Notes under the pieces: generated by a model
Database searches by the model: none
What the model saw: the letters and a program-made list of their open reading frames with translations, nothing else
What the model was told of the DNA's origin: nothing
In this document: in pieces, positions 7,396 through 13,806 of the stretch
How the letters are laid out: each line of letters starts with the position of its first letter
Position numbering within the stretch: the stretch's first letter is position 1
Made by a program: the position numbers and the translations under genes
Source: Oscillospiraceae bacterium
Lineage (GTDB): Bacteria > Bacillota > Clostridia > Oscillospirales > Oscillospiraceae
Length of the DNA: 14,144 nt
Assembly: GCA_031255955.1 (NCBI GenBank)
Contig: JAIRRO010000048.1
Span: forward strand, 1 to 14,144
Direction: 5' to 3'

Positions 7396-7839
7396 TTATG
7401 CCGGATTGCCCGGCGGGTCGGCTATCGCTTGCTGGTATGTGTGCCACGGCAGCACGGCGCATTTCACGCGCGCGGGCATCTTGGACACGCCCTGCAGCGC
7501 GGCGGCTTCGTCCAGCTCCTCTAAATCAGCCTCGTCTGTAATTTCGCCCTTTATCATACCGAGGAATTTTTCCGCAATTCTGTTGGCGTCGGCGACCGGG
7601 CGTCCGCGCAGCAGATCCGTCATCATCGATGCGGAGGCTTGCGATATGGCGCAGCCGGAGCCGGTGAACGCCGCGTCCTCGATTACGCCGCTTTGCACGC
7701 GCAGCTCAAGCGTAAGCTCGTCGCCACAGCTGGGATTTACGCCGCGGTGGGAGCAGGTTGCCCCCTCGACATGGCGGCGGTTGCGCTTGTCGCGGCTGTG
7801 TTCTGTTATCAGTTCTGTATAGATGCTGTCAAGCGGCAT
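7396..7839 (-). CDS. sufU: SufU, zinc-dependent sulfurtransferase / Fe-S scaffold-like protein
   Basis: This 147-residue protein of the IscU/NifU N-terminal fold takes sulfane sulfur from SufS and passes it to the SufBCD complex. The three cysteines and one aspartate that hold zinc in Bacillus-type SufU are all present: Cys38 and Asp40 (NPSCGDEL), Cys63 (GSGCAISQAS) and Cys127 (RVKCAVLPWHT). The 20-residue insertion typical of SufU as against IscU is visible between the second and third cysteine (GMIKGEITDEADLEEL). The frame is open back to 7968, but the ATG at 7839 fits the family start (LDSIYTELITEHSR) and has its own ribosome binding site. It lies last in the suf group, separated from sufS by a repeat-filled 298-bp gap, so its dose relative to SufS may be set by that gap. 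Confidence 0.95.
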   Translation of the reverse strand: MPLDSIYTELITEHSRDKRNRRHVEGATCSHRGVNPSCGDELTLELRVQSGVIEDAAFTGSGCAISQASASMMTDLLRGRPVADANRIAEKFLGMIKGEITDEADLEELDEAAALQGVSKMPARVKCAVLPWHTYQQAIADPPGNPA

Positions 7840-7849
7840 AATAATGATG

Positions 7850-7856
7850 CTCCTTT
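7850..7856 (-). promoter_or_regulatory. Ribosome binding site fixing the sufU start
   Basis: AAAGGAG on the minus strand, ten bases before the ATG at 7839, supports this start over the longer open frame upstream, which runs through the repeat region. Confidence 0.85.
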
Positions 7857-7858
7857 GA

Positions 7859-8111
7859 ACGTGCTGGCGCACGGGGTACGCACCTGCGGGTGCGGGACGC
7901 GCTTTGCGCGTTAAACGTGCTGGCGTACGGGGTATGTTATCTAACGTGTTATCGCACGGGGTCCGCACCTGCGGGTGCGACGGGGGGCGTGTTATCGCAC
8001 GGGGTACGCGCCTGCGGGTGCGACGGGGGGCGTGTTATCGCTATCTGATGTGCTTCGCACGGGGTACGGTATTTGACGTGCTGGCGCACGGGGTACGCGC
8101 CTGCGGGTGCG
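7859..8111. repeat. Array of degenerate 36-bp hairpin-forming repeats in the sufS-sufU gap
   Basis: The gap holds four full copies of a 36-bp unit: a 9-bp left part (ACGTGCTGG or ACGTGTTAT) plus a 27-bp core beginning CGCACGGGGT. Cores lie at 7868-7894, 7953-7979, 7996-8022 and 8085-8111. Two shorter copies have cores at 7924-7934 and 8056-8068, and a lone left part is at 8030-8040. Start-to-start distances are irregular (56, 29, 43, 60, 29). Each full core ends in an inverted repeat, CGCACC-TGCG-GGTGCG or CGCGCC-TGCG-GGTGCG. The A-to-G change keeps a G-U pair in a plus-strand transcript but makes an A-C mismatch in the operon's own (minus) transcript. The irregular spacing and lack of unique spacers exclude a CRISPR array. 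A REP-like intergenic element is the best description. No gene is seen in 7840-8137. Confidence 0.85.
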
Positions 8112-8137
8112 GGACGCGGGTGCGTGGCTGCGCGATA

Positions 8138-9385
8138 CTATAGCTTCAACTGCTTGCGGACGGCGGGGATGGCGTCGAGCAGGGCGTCAACGTCGGCGTT
8201 CGTGCTGTAGACGTCGAGGCTGGCGCGGCAGCAGGCGTTAAATTCCACGTCGAGGTATTTAAGCAGCGGGTGGGCGCAGTGCTTTCCCGCGCGGATGGCG
8301 ACGCCGTAATCGTTGAGTATCGTCGCTGCGTCGTGCGGATGCACCCCGTTGATATTAAACGACACAGCGCCGAAGCGCGGCTCGTTTTCGTCCGTGCTGC
8401 CGATAACGGTGACGTCCGGCAGGGCGTTCAGCCCCGCGACGAGCCGCCGGATAAGGGCTGCTTCGTGCGTTGCTATCGCGTCGTATCCGATGCTTTCTAT
8501 GAATTCAATCGCGGCGGCAAGTCCCACCGCGCCCCCGGCGTTCTGCGTCCCGGCTTCAAAGCGTGAGGGCGGCGGGAGGAAGTCCGTATCCTGCTCGCGC
8601 ACGTCCTCTATCATATCCCCGCCGTACAAAAACGGCGGCATAGAATCCAGCAGCTTTTTTTTGCCGTACAGCACGCCGATGCCCATCGGGGCGTACATTT
8701 TATGCCCGGAAAACGCGGCGAAATCGACGTCCAGCGCGCGCAGGTCAAGCCCGAAATGCGGTATGCTCTGCGCGGCGTCCAGCACGGTGACGGCGCGCAC
8801 AGCCTTCGCCGCCGCGACGAGCTTATTTACGGGCAGCATATTCCCCAGCACGTTTGAGACGTGCGCGAATGCGACGATTTTTGTATCGGCATCGATTTTT
8901 TTAAGCTCCGCGTCCGGTATTTCCCCCGTCGCGCGGTCGATATATAAATATCGCAGCGTCGCGCCGTATTTTTTGGCGGCGACCTGCCACGGCACAAGGT
9001 TTGAGTGATGCTCCAGAATAGGGATGACGATGCTCCCGCCGTTTTGCAGCACCAAGGGCGCGAAGCTGTACGCTATTATATTCAGCGCCTCTGTCGCGTT
9101 GCGCGTGAACACCGTTTCGTCCGTGTCCGCTCCTATGAATTTCGCCGTCGCGGCGCGCGCGCCCTCATAAGCCTCTGTCGCGCGTTGCGCCATATCGTAC
9201 AGCCCGCGGTGCGGGTTCGCGGCGTCGCGCGCGTAAAAGGCGTCTATGGCGTCCAACACCGCGCGCGGACGCATGCTTGTCGCAGCGGAATCGAGATATA
9301 CCAGCCGCCGCCCGTTCACGGTTTGGTTCAGTGCCGGAAATTTTTCAGCTATGCCGTGTATTTTGTCCCCGAGTATTTTATCCAT
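8138..9385 (-). CDS. sufS: SufS, PLP-dependent cysteine desulfurase (group II)
   Basis: This is a 415-residue class V aminotransferase-fold enzyme that removes sulfur from cysteine, leaving alanine, and carries it as a persulfide for Fe-S cluster assembly. The motifs are YLDSAATSMRP near 30-40, EHHSNLVPW (125-133) with the PLP-stacking His, the PLP-binding Asp203 in TVLDAAQS, the Schiff-base Lys229 in FSGHKMYAPMGIG, and the persulfide-bearing Cys370 in RAGKHCAHP. The short R-x-G-x-H-C-A loop marks group II (SufS) as against IscS. Length is normal. The ATG lies 4 bp after the sufD stop with AAAGGA in the end of sufD, so translation is coupled. SufU is its expected partner, and no sufE is present. 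Confidence 0.96.
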   Translation of the reverse strand: MDKILGDKIHGIAEKFPALNQTVNGRRLVYLDSAATSMRPRAVLDAIDAFYARDAANPHRGLYDMAQRATEAYEGARAATAKFIGADTDETVFTRNATEALNIIAYSFAPLVLQNGGSIVIPILEHHSNLVPWQVAAKKYGATLRYLYIDRATGEIPDAELKKIDADTKIVAFAHVSNVLGNMLPVNKLVAAAKAVRAVTVLDAAQSIPHFGLDLRALDVDFAAFSGHKMYAPMGIGVLYGKKKLLDSMPPFLYGGDMIEDVREQDTDFLPPPSRFEAGTQNAGGAVGLAAAIEFIESIGYDAIATHEAALIRRLVAGLNALPDVTVIGSTDENEPRFGAVSFNINGVHPHDAATILNDYGVAIRAGKHCAHPLLKYLDVEFNACCRASLDVYSTNADVDALLDAIPAVRKQLKL

Positions 9386-9389
9386 TGCC

Positions 9390-10460
9390 TCAACCTATCC
9401 TTTCCCCGAGAACGGCGCGCAGGCGCTCCCGCTCGCTCTCCGGTACGTTTTTCATCGCGGATTCCAGCAGCGCGCCGACCATAAGGCGTTTTGCGTCGGT
9501 TTCCGTCAGCCCGCGCGAGCGCAGATAGTACAGCTTGCCCTCGTCGATTCGTCCGACGGACGCCGCGTGCGAGCCTTCGACGTTTTCCTCTCCGCATAAT
9601 ATCACGGGTGCGGAGCGATTTCGTGAATTTTCCGAAAACAATAATGTATTTTCACTTTCCGCGCCCTTTGATTCGCCCGCGCCCGCGACAAAATCGATGG
9701 TGCCTCTGTATGTTTTGCCGCAGGAGCCGAATAGCGCCCCGGCGGCGTTCATCTCGCTTTTCGTGGCGCGTCCTAAATGCCGCGCGACGTAATTGAAATC
9801 GAGCGTCTGTGTGCCGTCGCCGAAATAAAAAGTGTCTGTGCGCGCTTCGCTCTTGTCGCCCTCCAACTTCATATGGCAGCCGGCGTAGGTTTCGCCCGCG
9901 CCCAGCTCGATTCGCGTCAGCTCCACACGCGCGCCGTTGGCTATGACCGCCGAAAAATCGGAGAAATGGCGCGTTCCGGCGTCAAAGCATTGCAGCTGAA
10001 CGACGCGCACAACGGCGCAGTTTTCGGCTATCACGCGCGTGAGTCCGGAGTGAAAGCCGCGCTCGCCCGCGCCGCCGCCATATATAAGCACGACGGTTAT
10101 TTCGCTATGCGCCTCCGCGAATATTACGTTGTTGTCCACAAGCGCGGGGTGCTCCGCCGTCAGTGTGTAGCTCGCCGTGATTGGCTCCGTCGGCGGTCGC
10201 CCCTTTAGGGCGCGCAGACGCACACCGGCGTTCGCGTGGACGCGTGTGTATGCGGAAAGCTCTTCTCCGAGCGCGCTTTTGAACTCCGCGCAGACCAGCA
10301 CGCTTTCGTGCGCGCGCGTTATGCCCTCCGGCAGGGCGGGCTTCGGCGCCGGAAACACCCGCGGCTCCGGGAACTCGATATCAAGCGTTTCGCCGTTTAC
10401 CCCGAGGCGCCGCCACGTGCGAACGGGCAGGGCGTTGATGTTTTTCAGTGTTGTAAGCAT
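9390..10460 (-). CDS. sufD: SufD, Fe-S cluster assembly scaffold subunit
   Basis: This 356-residue protein of the SufB/SufD beta-helix family pairs with SufB and two SufC to form the scaffold on which clusters are built. The C-terminal core is recognisable: FNYVARHLGRATKSEM, GALFGSCGKTYRGTIDF, then EGSHAASVGRIDEGKLYYLRSRGLTE. His298 in the SHAAS motif corresponds to the conserved SufD histidine that is implicated in cluster assembly in E. coli. The protein is shorter than E. coli SufD (about 420 residues) because its N-terminal region is reduced, as is common in Bacillota. ATG 10460 follows AAAGGA at good distance, 40 bp after the sufB stop. Confidence 0.93.
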   Translation of the reverse strand: MLTTLKNINALPVRTWRRLGVNGETLDIEFPEPRVFPAPKPALPEGITRAHESVLVCAEFKSALGEELSAYTRVHANAGVRLRALKGRPPTEPITASYTLTAEHPALVDNNVIFAEAHSEITVVLIYGGGAGERGFHSGLTRVIAENCAVVRVVQLQCFDAGTRHFSDFSAVIANGARVELTRIELGAGETYAGCHMKLEGDKSEARTDTFYFGDGTQTLDFNYVARHLGRATKSEMNAAGALFGSCGKTYRGTIDFVAGAGESKGAESENTLLFSENSRNRSAPVILCGEENVEGSHAASVGRIDEGKLYYLRSRGLTETDAKRLMVGALLESAMKNVPESERERLRAVLGERIG

Positions 10461-10500
10461 GAATGATTCCTTTCCGGGGTTTCGTTGTCCCCCGCACGCG

Positions 10501-11925
10501 TCAAGTATTCCCCTTCATTTCCAGTGAAATCAAGTTGTTCATTTCGACGGCGTATTCGAGCGGCAGTTCCTTTGATATCGGTTCGGCGAAGCCGTTGACT
10601 ATCATGGCGCGCGCGTCGTCCTCTGATATGCCGCGGCTCATCAGATAATAGATCGCCTGCTCCGAGATGCGCCCGATTTTCGCTTCGTAGCCGATATCCA
10701 CGTCGTCGCAGCGGACGTCCATAACGGGCACCGTGTCCGAGCGCGAGCGGCTGTCCAGCATCAGGGAATCGCACGAGACGGATACCCGGCAGCCTGTTGC
10801 CTCGCGGGCTACGGTTATCCCGCCGCGGAAGGTCGATTTGCCGCCGCCCTTTGATATGGATTTCGCCGAAATGCGTGAGGAGGTGTTTTTTGCGGCGTGA
10901 ACAACCTGCGCGCCTGTGTCCAGATTTTGCCCCGCCCCGGCGAAGGTAATCCCCGTGTAGTCCATGCGCGCGCCCTCTCCGCGCAGCACGCTCATCGGAT
11001 AAAGGCAGCCTGTGTGCGAGCCAAATGAGCCGGACACCCATTCGATAATGCCGTTCTTATCCACGACTGCGCGCTTGGAATTGAGGTTGTACATATTCTT
11101 AGACCAGTTTTCGATGGTGGAATATCGCAGGCGCGCGCCCTCCCCGACGTAAAGCTCCACGCAGCCCGCGTGAAGATTCGCGACGTTATATTTGGGCGCG
11201 GAGCAGCCCTCTATAAAATGCAGGGAGGAGCCCTTCCCGACGATGATAAGCGTGTGCTCAAACTGACCCGCCCCGGCGGCATTAAATCGGAAATAGCTTT
11301 GCAGCGGAATGGTAACCTCCACGCCGTCCGGCACATATACAAACGAGCCGCCCGACCACACGGCGCCGTGCAACGCCATAAATCTATGCTCGCGCGGGGG
11401 CAGGATTTTCATAAAATGCTGCCGCACCATCTCGCCGTATTCGCCCTTTAATGCCGTATCCATATCCGTATAGACAACGCCGAGATCGGCGACCTCGCTC
11501 TTGACGCTGTGATACACCACCTCGCTGTCATACTGCGCGCCGACGCCCGCCAGCCCCGTGCGCTCCGCCTCCGGTATGCCGAGGCGCTCAAAGGTGTCCT
11601 TTATCTCCTCCGGCACGTCCTCCCAGCGCGCTTCCATACGCGCGTCCGGTTTGACATATGTGATAATTTGCTCCATATCAAGCCCATCCAGCGGCGGGCC
11701 CCAGTCCGGCGGCGGCGTTTCGTTGTATACGGCAAGCGACTGCTGGCGAAATTCCCGCATCCACGGCGGGTCGCCCTTTTCGTCCGATATCGCCGAGACA
11801 ATCTCTGAGGTAAGCCCCGAGCTCACCTGAAAGCGCGGCTTCATAACGCCCTTGGTGTCATACATTTCGCGCGCGGCGTCGTCCGGCTCGTCCGGTATAA
11901 GGGCGCGTTTGTCCTCTCCGCTCAT
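10501..11925 (-). CDS. sufB: SufB, Fe-S cluster assembly scaffold subunit
   Basis: This 474-residue SufB is of normal length. The N-terminal part shows the family pattern (DPPWMREFRQQSLAVYN; VYTDMDTALKGEYGEMVRQHF). The central beta-helix has VYVPDGVEVTIPLQSYFR, FEGCSAPKY-like ligand-loop residues (FIEGCSAPKY) and NLHAGCVELYVGEGA. The end has SCDSLMLDSRSRSDTVPV and AIYYLMSRGISEDDARAMIVNGF. As in Bacillus-type SufB, the DSRSRSDT stretch lacks the cysteine that E. coli has there. One oddity is that the motif usually read as HEA before K(I/V)xKIS is YEA here, with Tyr413 (codon TAC, 10687-10689). The start codon overlaps the sufC stop (ATGA), so translation is tightly coupled. It forms the SufBC2D complex in the cytoplasm. 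Confidence 0.96.
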   Translation of the reverse strand: MSGEDKRALIPDEPDDAAREMYDTKGVMKPRFQVSSGLTSEIVSAISDEKGDPPWMREFRQQSLAVYNETPPPDWGPPLDGLDMEQIITYVKPDARMEARWEDVPEEIKDTFERLGIPEAERTGLAGVGAQYDSEVVYHSVKSEVADLGVVYTDMDTALKGEYGEMVRQHFMKILPPREHRFMALHGAVWSGGSFVYVPDGVEVTIPLQSYFRFNAAGAGQFEHTLIIVGKGSSLHFIEGCSAPKYNVANLHAGCVELYVGEGARLRYSTIENWSKNMYNLNSKRAVVDKNGIIEWVSGSFGSHTGCLYPMSVLRGEGARMDYTGITFAGAGQNLDTGAQVVHAAKNTSSRISAKSISKGGGKSTFRGGITVAREATGCRVSVSCDSLMLDSRSRSDTVPVMDVRCDDVDIGYEAKIGRISEQAIYYLMSRGISEDDARAMIVNGFAEPISKELPLEYAVEMNNLISLEMKGNT

Positions 11926-12707
11926 TGCGTGTCCCCCTTCGGGGCGCCGCGGGGGGCATCGGGATTTGTCTGAAGACCGGCGAAGCCGCTGTCTGTGATG
12001 CGGCGCATCAGCTCCGCGCCGCCGGAGAGCGCGAGCTTTTTGTTCTCCAGCACGTGTACGCGGTCAACGGCGATGCCCTCAACCAATCTGGTGTTGTGGG
12101 TGATTATCAAGAGGGCATTGCCCTCGTTGCGGAAGCGCGAGACGCCCTCTGAAACTGTTTTCACGGCGTCCACATCAAGCCCGGAGTCAGCCTCGTCCAA
12201 AATGGCAAGCTTGGGGTTCAGCGTCAAAAGCTGCAGTATTTCAGCCTTCTTTTTCTCGCCGCCGGAAAATCCGACGTTCAGCTCGCGGGCGGCATATGTC
12301 TCCGCGACGCCAAGGCGTTCCATCTCCACGCGCAGATCCTTCTTGAATTGCATCAAGCGCGGCTTTTCCCCCGTGACGGCGCCCTTCGCGGTGCGCAGAA
12401 AATTCTCCAGCGTCACGCCGGGAACCTCCTCCGGATTTTGAAACGAGAGGAAAATCCCGCGCCGCGCGCGCTTGTCGGGCGATTCCTCTGTGATGTTTTC
12501 GCCCTCAAAAAGAATCTCCCCGGAGATTATATCGAACGCGGGGCTGCCCATAATCGCCGACGCCAGCGTCGATTTCCCCGTTCCGTTTTGTCCCATAAGT
12601 ACGTGCGTTTCACCGGCGTTTATCGTAAGCTCCAGATCGCGCAGTATCAGCTTTTCGCCGACGGCAACCGTCAGATTTTTAATTTGCAGCAGAGGCGCTT
12701 TTGTCAT
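11922..12707 (-). CDS. sufC: SufC, ATPase of the Suf complex
   Basis: This 261-residue soluble ABC-type ATPase drives conformational change of the SufB-SufD scaffold. The motifs are Walker A GQNGTGKS (39-46, Lys45), Q-loop Gln90 in SFQNPEEVPGV, signature GFSGGEKKKAEILQ (146-159), Walker B LAILDEADSGLD (168-178, Glu172) and switch His204 in IITHNTRL. FQNPEEVPG and GEKKKAEILQ are characteristic of SufC rather than of transport ATPases, and there is no membrane partner gene nearby. The length is typical (about 250), with a short extra C-terminal tail rich in Asp, Pro and Gly. ATG 12707 overlaps the nadA stop (ATGA), and its own stop overlaps the sufB start in the same way. Confidence 0.97.
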   Translation of the reverse strand: MTKAPLLQIKNLTVAVGEKLILRDLELTINAGETHVLMGQNGTGKSTLASAIMGSPAFDIISGEILFEGENITEESPDKRARRGIFLSFQNPEEVPGVTLENFLRTAKGAVTGEKPRLMQFKKDLRVEMERLGVAETYAARELNVGFSGGEKKKAEILQLLTLNPKLAILDEADSGLDVDAVKTVSEGVSRFRNEGNALLIITHNTRLVEGIAVDRVHVLENKKLALSGGAELMRRITDSGFAGLQTNPDAPRGAPKGDTQ

Positions 12708-13657
12708 TTGTTGTCCTTCCCTTTCTCCCCGAGGCGTATCATCTCATCGATACATCGCCGCGCGTCCGTCATAAGTGACGGCTCTATTGTAATTTGCTCC
12801 CCGCCGCCGTCCGACCCGCCGGAGGCGGCGACGAGACAGTGATATAAATCCATCAGCGTCGTCAGCTTCATATTGTGGCACATCAGCTTTTTTGTCAGGG
12901 GATAGAATTTTTTATCCGGGCAGGCGTATTGCAAATGCTCCGCTATACTGACCTCTGTCCCGATGATGAATTCTTTTTTATCGGATTTTACCGCGTAATC
13001 ATATATGCCGGAGGTGCTGCCGACATAGTCGGCGGCGCGCGTGACGTCCGGCACACATTCCGGATGGACAAGTAACAGCGCCCCGGGGTGCGCCCGCCGC
13101 GCCGCCGCGACGTCCGCGCCGGATACGGCTGCGTGAATGGGGCAGCCGCCGTTTATCAAATGCACGGTTTTTTCAGGCAGGCTGTCCGCGACATACGCCC
13201 CGAGGTTGCAGTCCGGCACAAACAGAATTTCGCTCTCCGGCATCGCCCTGATTATCGCAACGGCGGAGGAGGACGTCACGCACACATCGGAAAGCGCCTT
13301 GACCTCCGCTGTTGTATTGATATAGCACACCACGGGGCTGCCGGGGTATTTTTCCTTCGCGGCGCGCAGTCTGTCGGCGGACAGTCCGTCCGCCATCGGG
13401 CAGCCCGCGTCGGCGTTCGCGAGAAACACCGTTTTCTCCGGCGATAACAGCTTCACGGTTTCCGCCATAAAGCGCACGCCGCACATAATCGCGATGCTTT
13501 TTTTATCCTCAGCCGCCGCAACGGAGAGCTTATATGAATCGCCCGTGTAATCCGCGACCTCTAATATCTCCCGCGCCTGATAGCTGTGCGCTAAGACGCA
13601 GATGCCGCGCTCACGCTTGATTTCGCGTATTTTCTCTTGAACCTCCGCTATTGTCAT
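12704..13657 (-). CDS. nadA: Quinolinate synthase NadA
   Basis: This 317-residue [4Fe-4S] enzyme condenses iminoaspartate with dihydroxyacetone phosphate to quinolinate, the first pyridine of NAD synthesis. The three cluster cysteines fit by spacing: Cys86 (AGCPMAD), Cys172 (GGCPIH) and Cys260 (LMCHNMKLTT). Other family motifs are VLAHSYQAREILEVADYTGDS at the N-terminus, VCYINTTAEVKALSDVCVTSS (110-130), FVPDCNLG and GSTSGIYDYA. The length is normal for the short Gram-positive form. It is the first gene of the operon, with an AAAGGA site (13668-13673) ten bases upstream of ATG 13657, a clear promoter and a structured leader. nadB and nadC, its usual partners, are not in the window, and instead it is translationally coupled to sufC. 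This makes an Fe-S client part of the Fe-S assembly operon. Confidence 0.96.
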   Translation of the reverse strand: MTIAEVQEKIREIKRERGICVLAHSYQAREILEVADYTGDSYKLSVAAAEDKKSIAIMCGVRFMAETVKLLSPEKTVFLANADAGCPMADGLSADRLRAAKEKYPGSPVVCYINTTAEVKALSDVCVTSSSAVAIIRAMPESEILFVPDCNLGAYVADSLPEKTVHLINGGCPIHAAVSGADVAAARRAHPGALLLVHPECVPDVTRAADYVGSTSGIYDYAVKSDKKEFIIGTEVSIAEHLQYACPDKKFYPLTKKLMCHNMKLTTLMDLYHCLVAASGGSDGGGEQITIEPSLMTDARRCIDEMIRLGEKGKDNK

Positions 13658-13674
13658 CAGATATCAATCCTTTC

Positions 13675-13735
13675 GCTCTGCCCCGCCGTGCCGGTGCGCT
13701 TAATTTTATTGGCACGCTCCGCTTGGGGGGCAGGC
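13675..13735 (-). promoter_or_regulatory. Nested-stem leader of the nadA-suf operon (candidate regulatory RNA)
   Basis: The minus-strand leader between the promoter and nadA can form two nested stems. The outer one pairs CTGCCCC (complement of 13727-13733) with GGGGCAG (complement of 13678-13684), and can be lengthened by two G-C pairs (13675-13676 with 13734-13735) over one bulged base. The inner one pairs CGTGCC (13711-13716) with GGCACG (13687-13692) around an 18-base loop. The outer stem begins a few bases after the likely transcription start and ends two bases before the AAAGGA ribosome binding site, so opening or closing it could affect translation. It does not match any riboswitch class I can name by eye. 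Chance pairing in GC-rich DNA is the alternative. Confidence 0.45.
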
Positions 13736-13745
13736 TTTTGGATTT

Positions 13746-13773
13746 ATTATAATACAGATTCGCGTTTTTGCAA
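13746..13773 (-). promoter_or_regulatory. Sigma-A-type promoter of the nadA-sufCBDSU operon
   Basis: On the minus strand TTGCAA (13768-13773, four of six to the -35 consensus) is followed after 16 bases by a perfect TATAAT (13746-13751). The predicted start is near 13739, giving a leader of about 80 bases. The local sequence is much richer in A and T than the coding regions around it. It lies just after the end of the leftward phosphotransferase gene. Confidence 0.75.
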
Positions 13774-13806
13774 GAGGCGGGGAGAAAAGTTGTGGTGCTT
13801 GTCATA

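Noticed and set aside
7355..7462. Longer response regulator starting at 7462
   Set aside because: The added 36 residues have no likeness to a receiver domain, would overlap the end of sufU, and the strong GGGAGGA site points to 7354.
7840..7968. Longer SufU starting at 7968
   Set aside because: The extension would be coded by the repeat region. The family start and an AAAGGAG site fit 7839.
7859..8111. CRISPR array in the sufS-sufU gap
   Set aside because: Copies are degenerate, partly truncated and spaced at 29-60 bp without unique spacers of constant length, and no cas genes are present.
7904..8143. Small rightward protein of 79 residues with repeated HGVRxCGC-like peptide
   Set aside because: It is only the translation of the DNA repeat. 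It has no ribosome binding site, and codon choice follows the repeat and its truncations.
8313..9008. Rightward 231-residue open frame opposite sufS
   Set aside because: It is antisense to conserved sufS codons, its composition is typical of a shadow frame (Ser/Ala rich), and it has no ribosome binding site or motif.
10445..11041. Leftward 198-residue open frame inside sufB
   Set aside because: It lies in another frame of a well-conserved gene, is rich in Arg and Gly as GC-rich shadow frames are, and has no domain I recognise.
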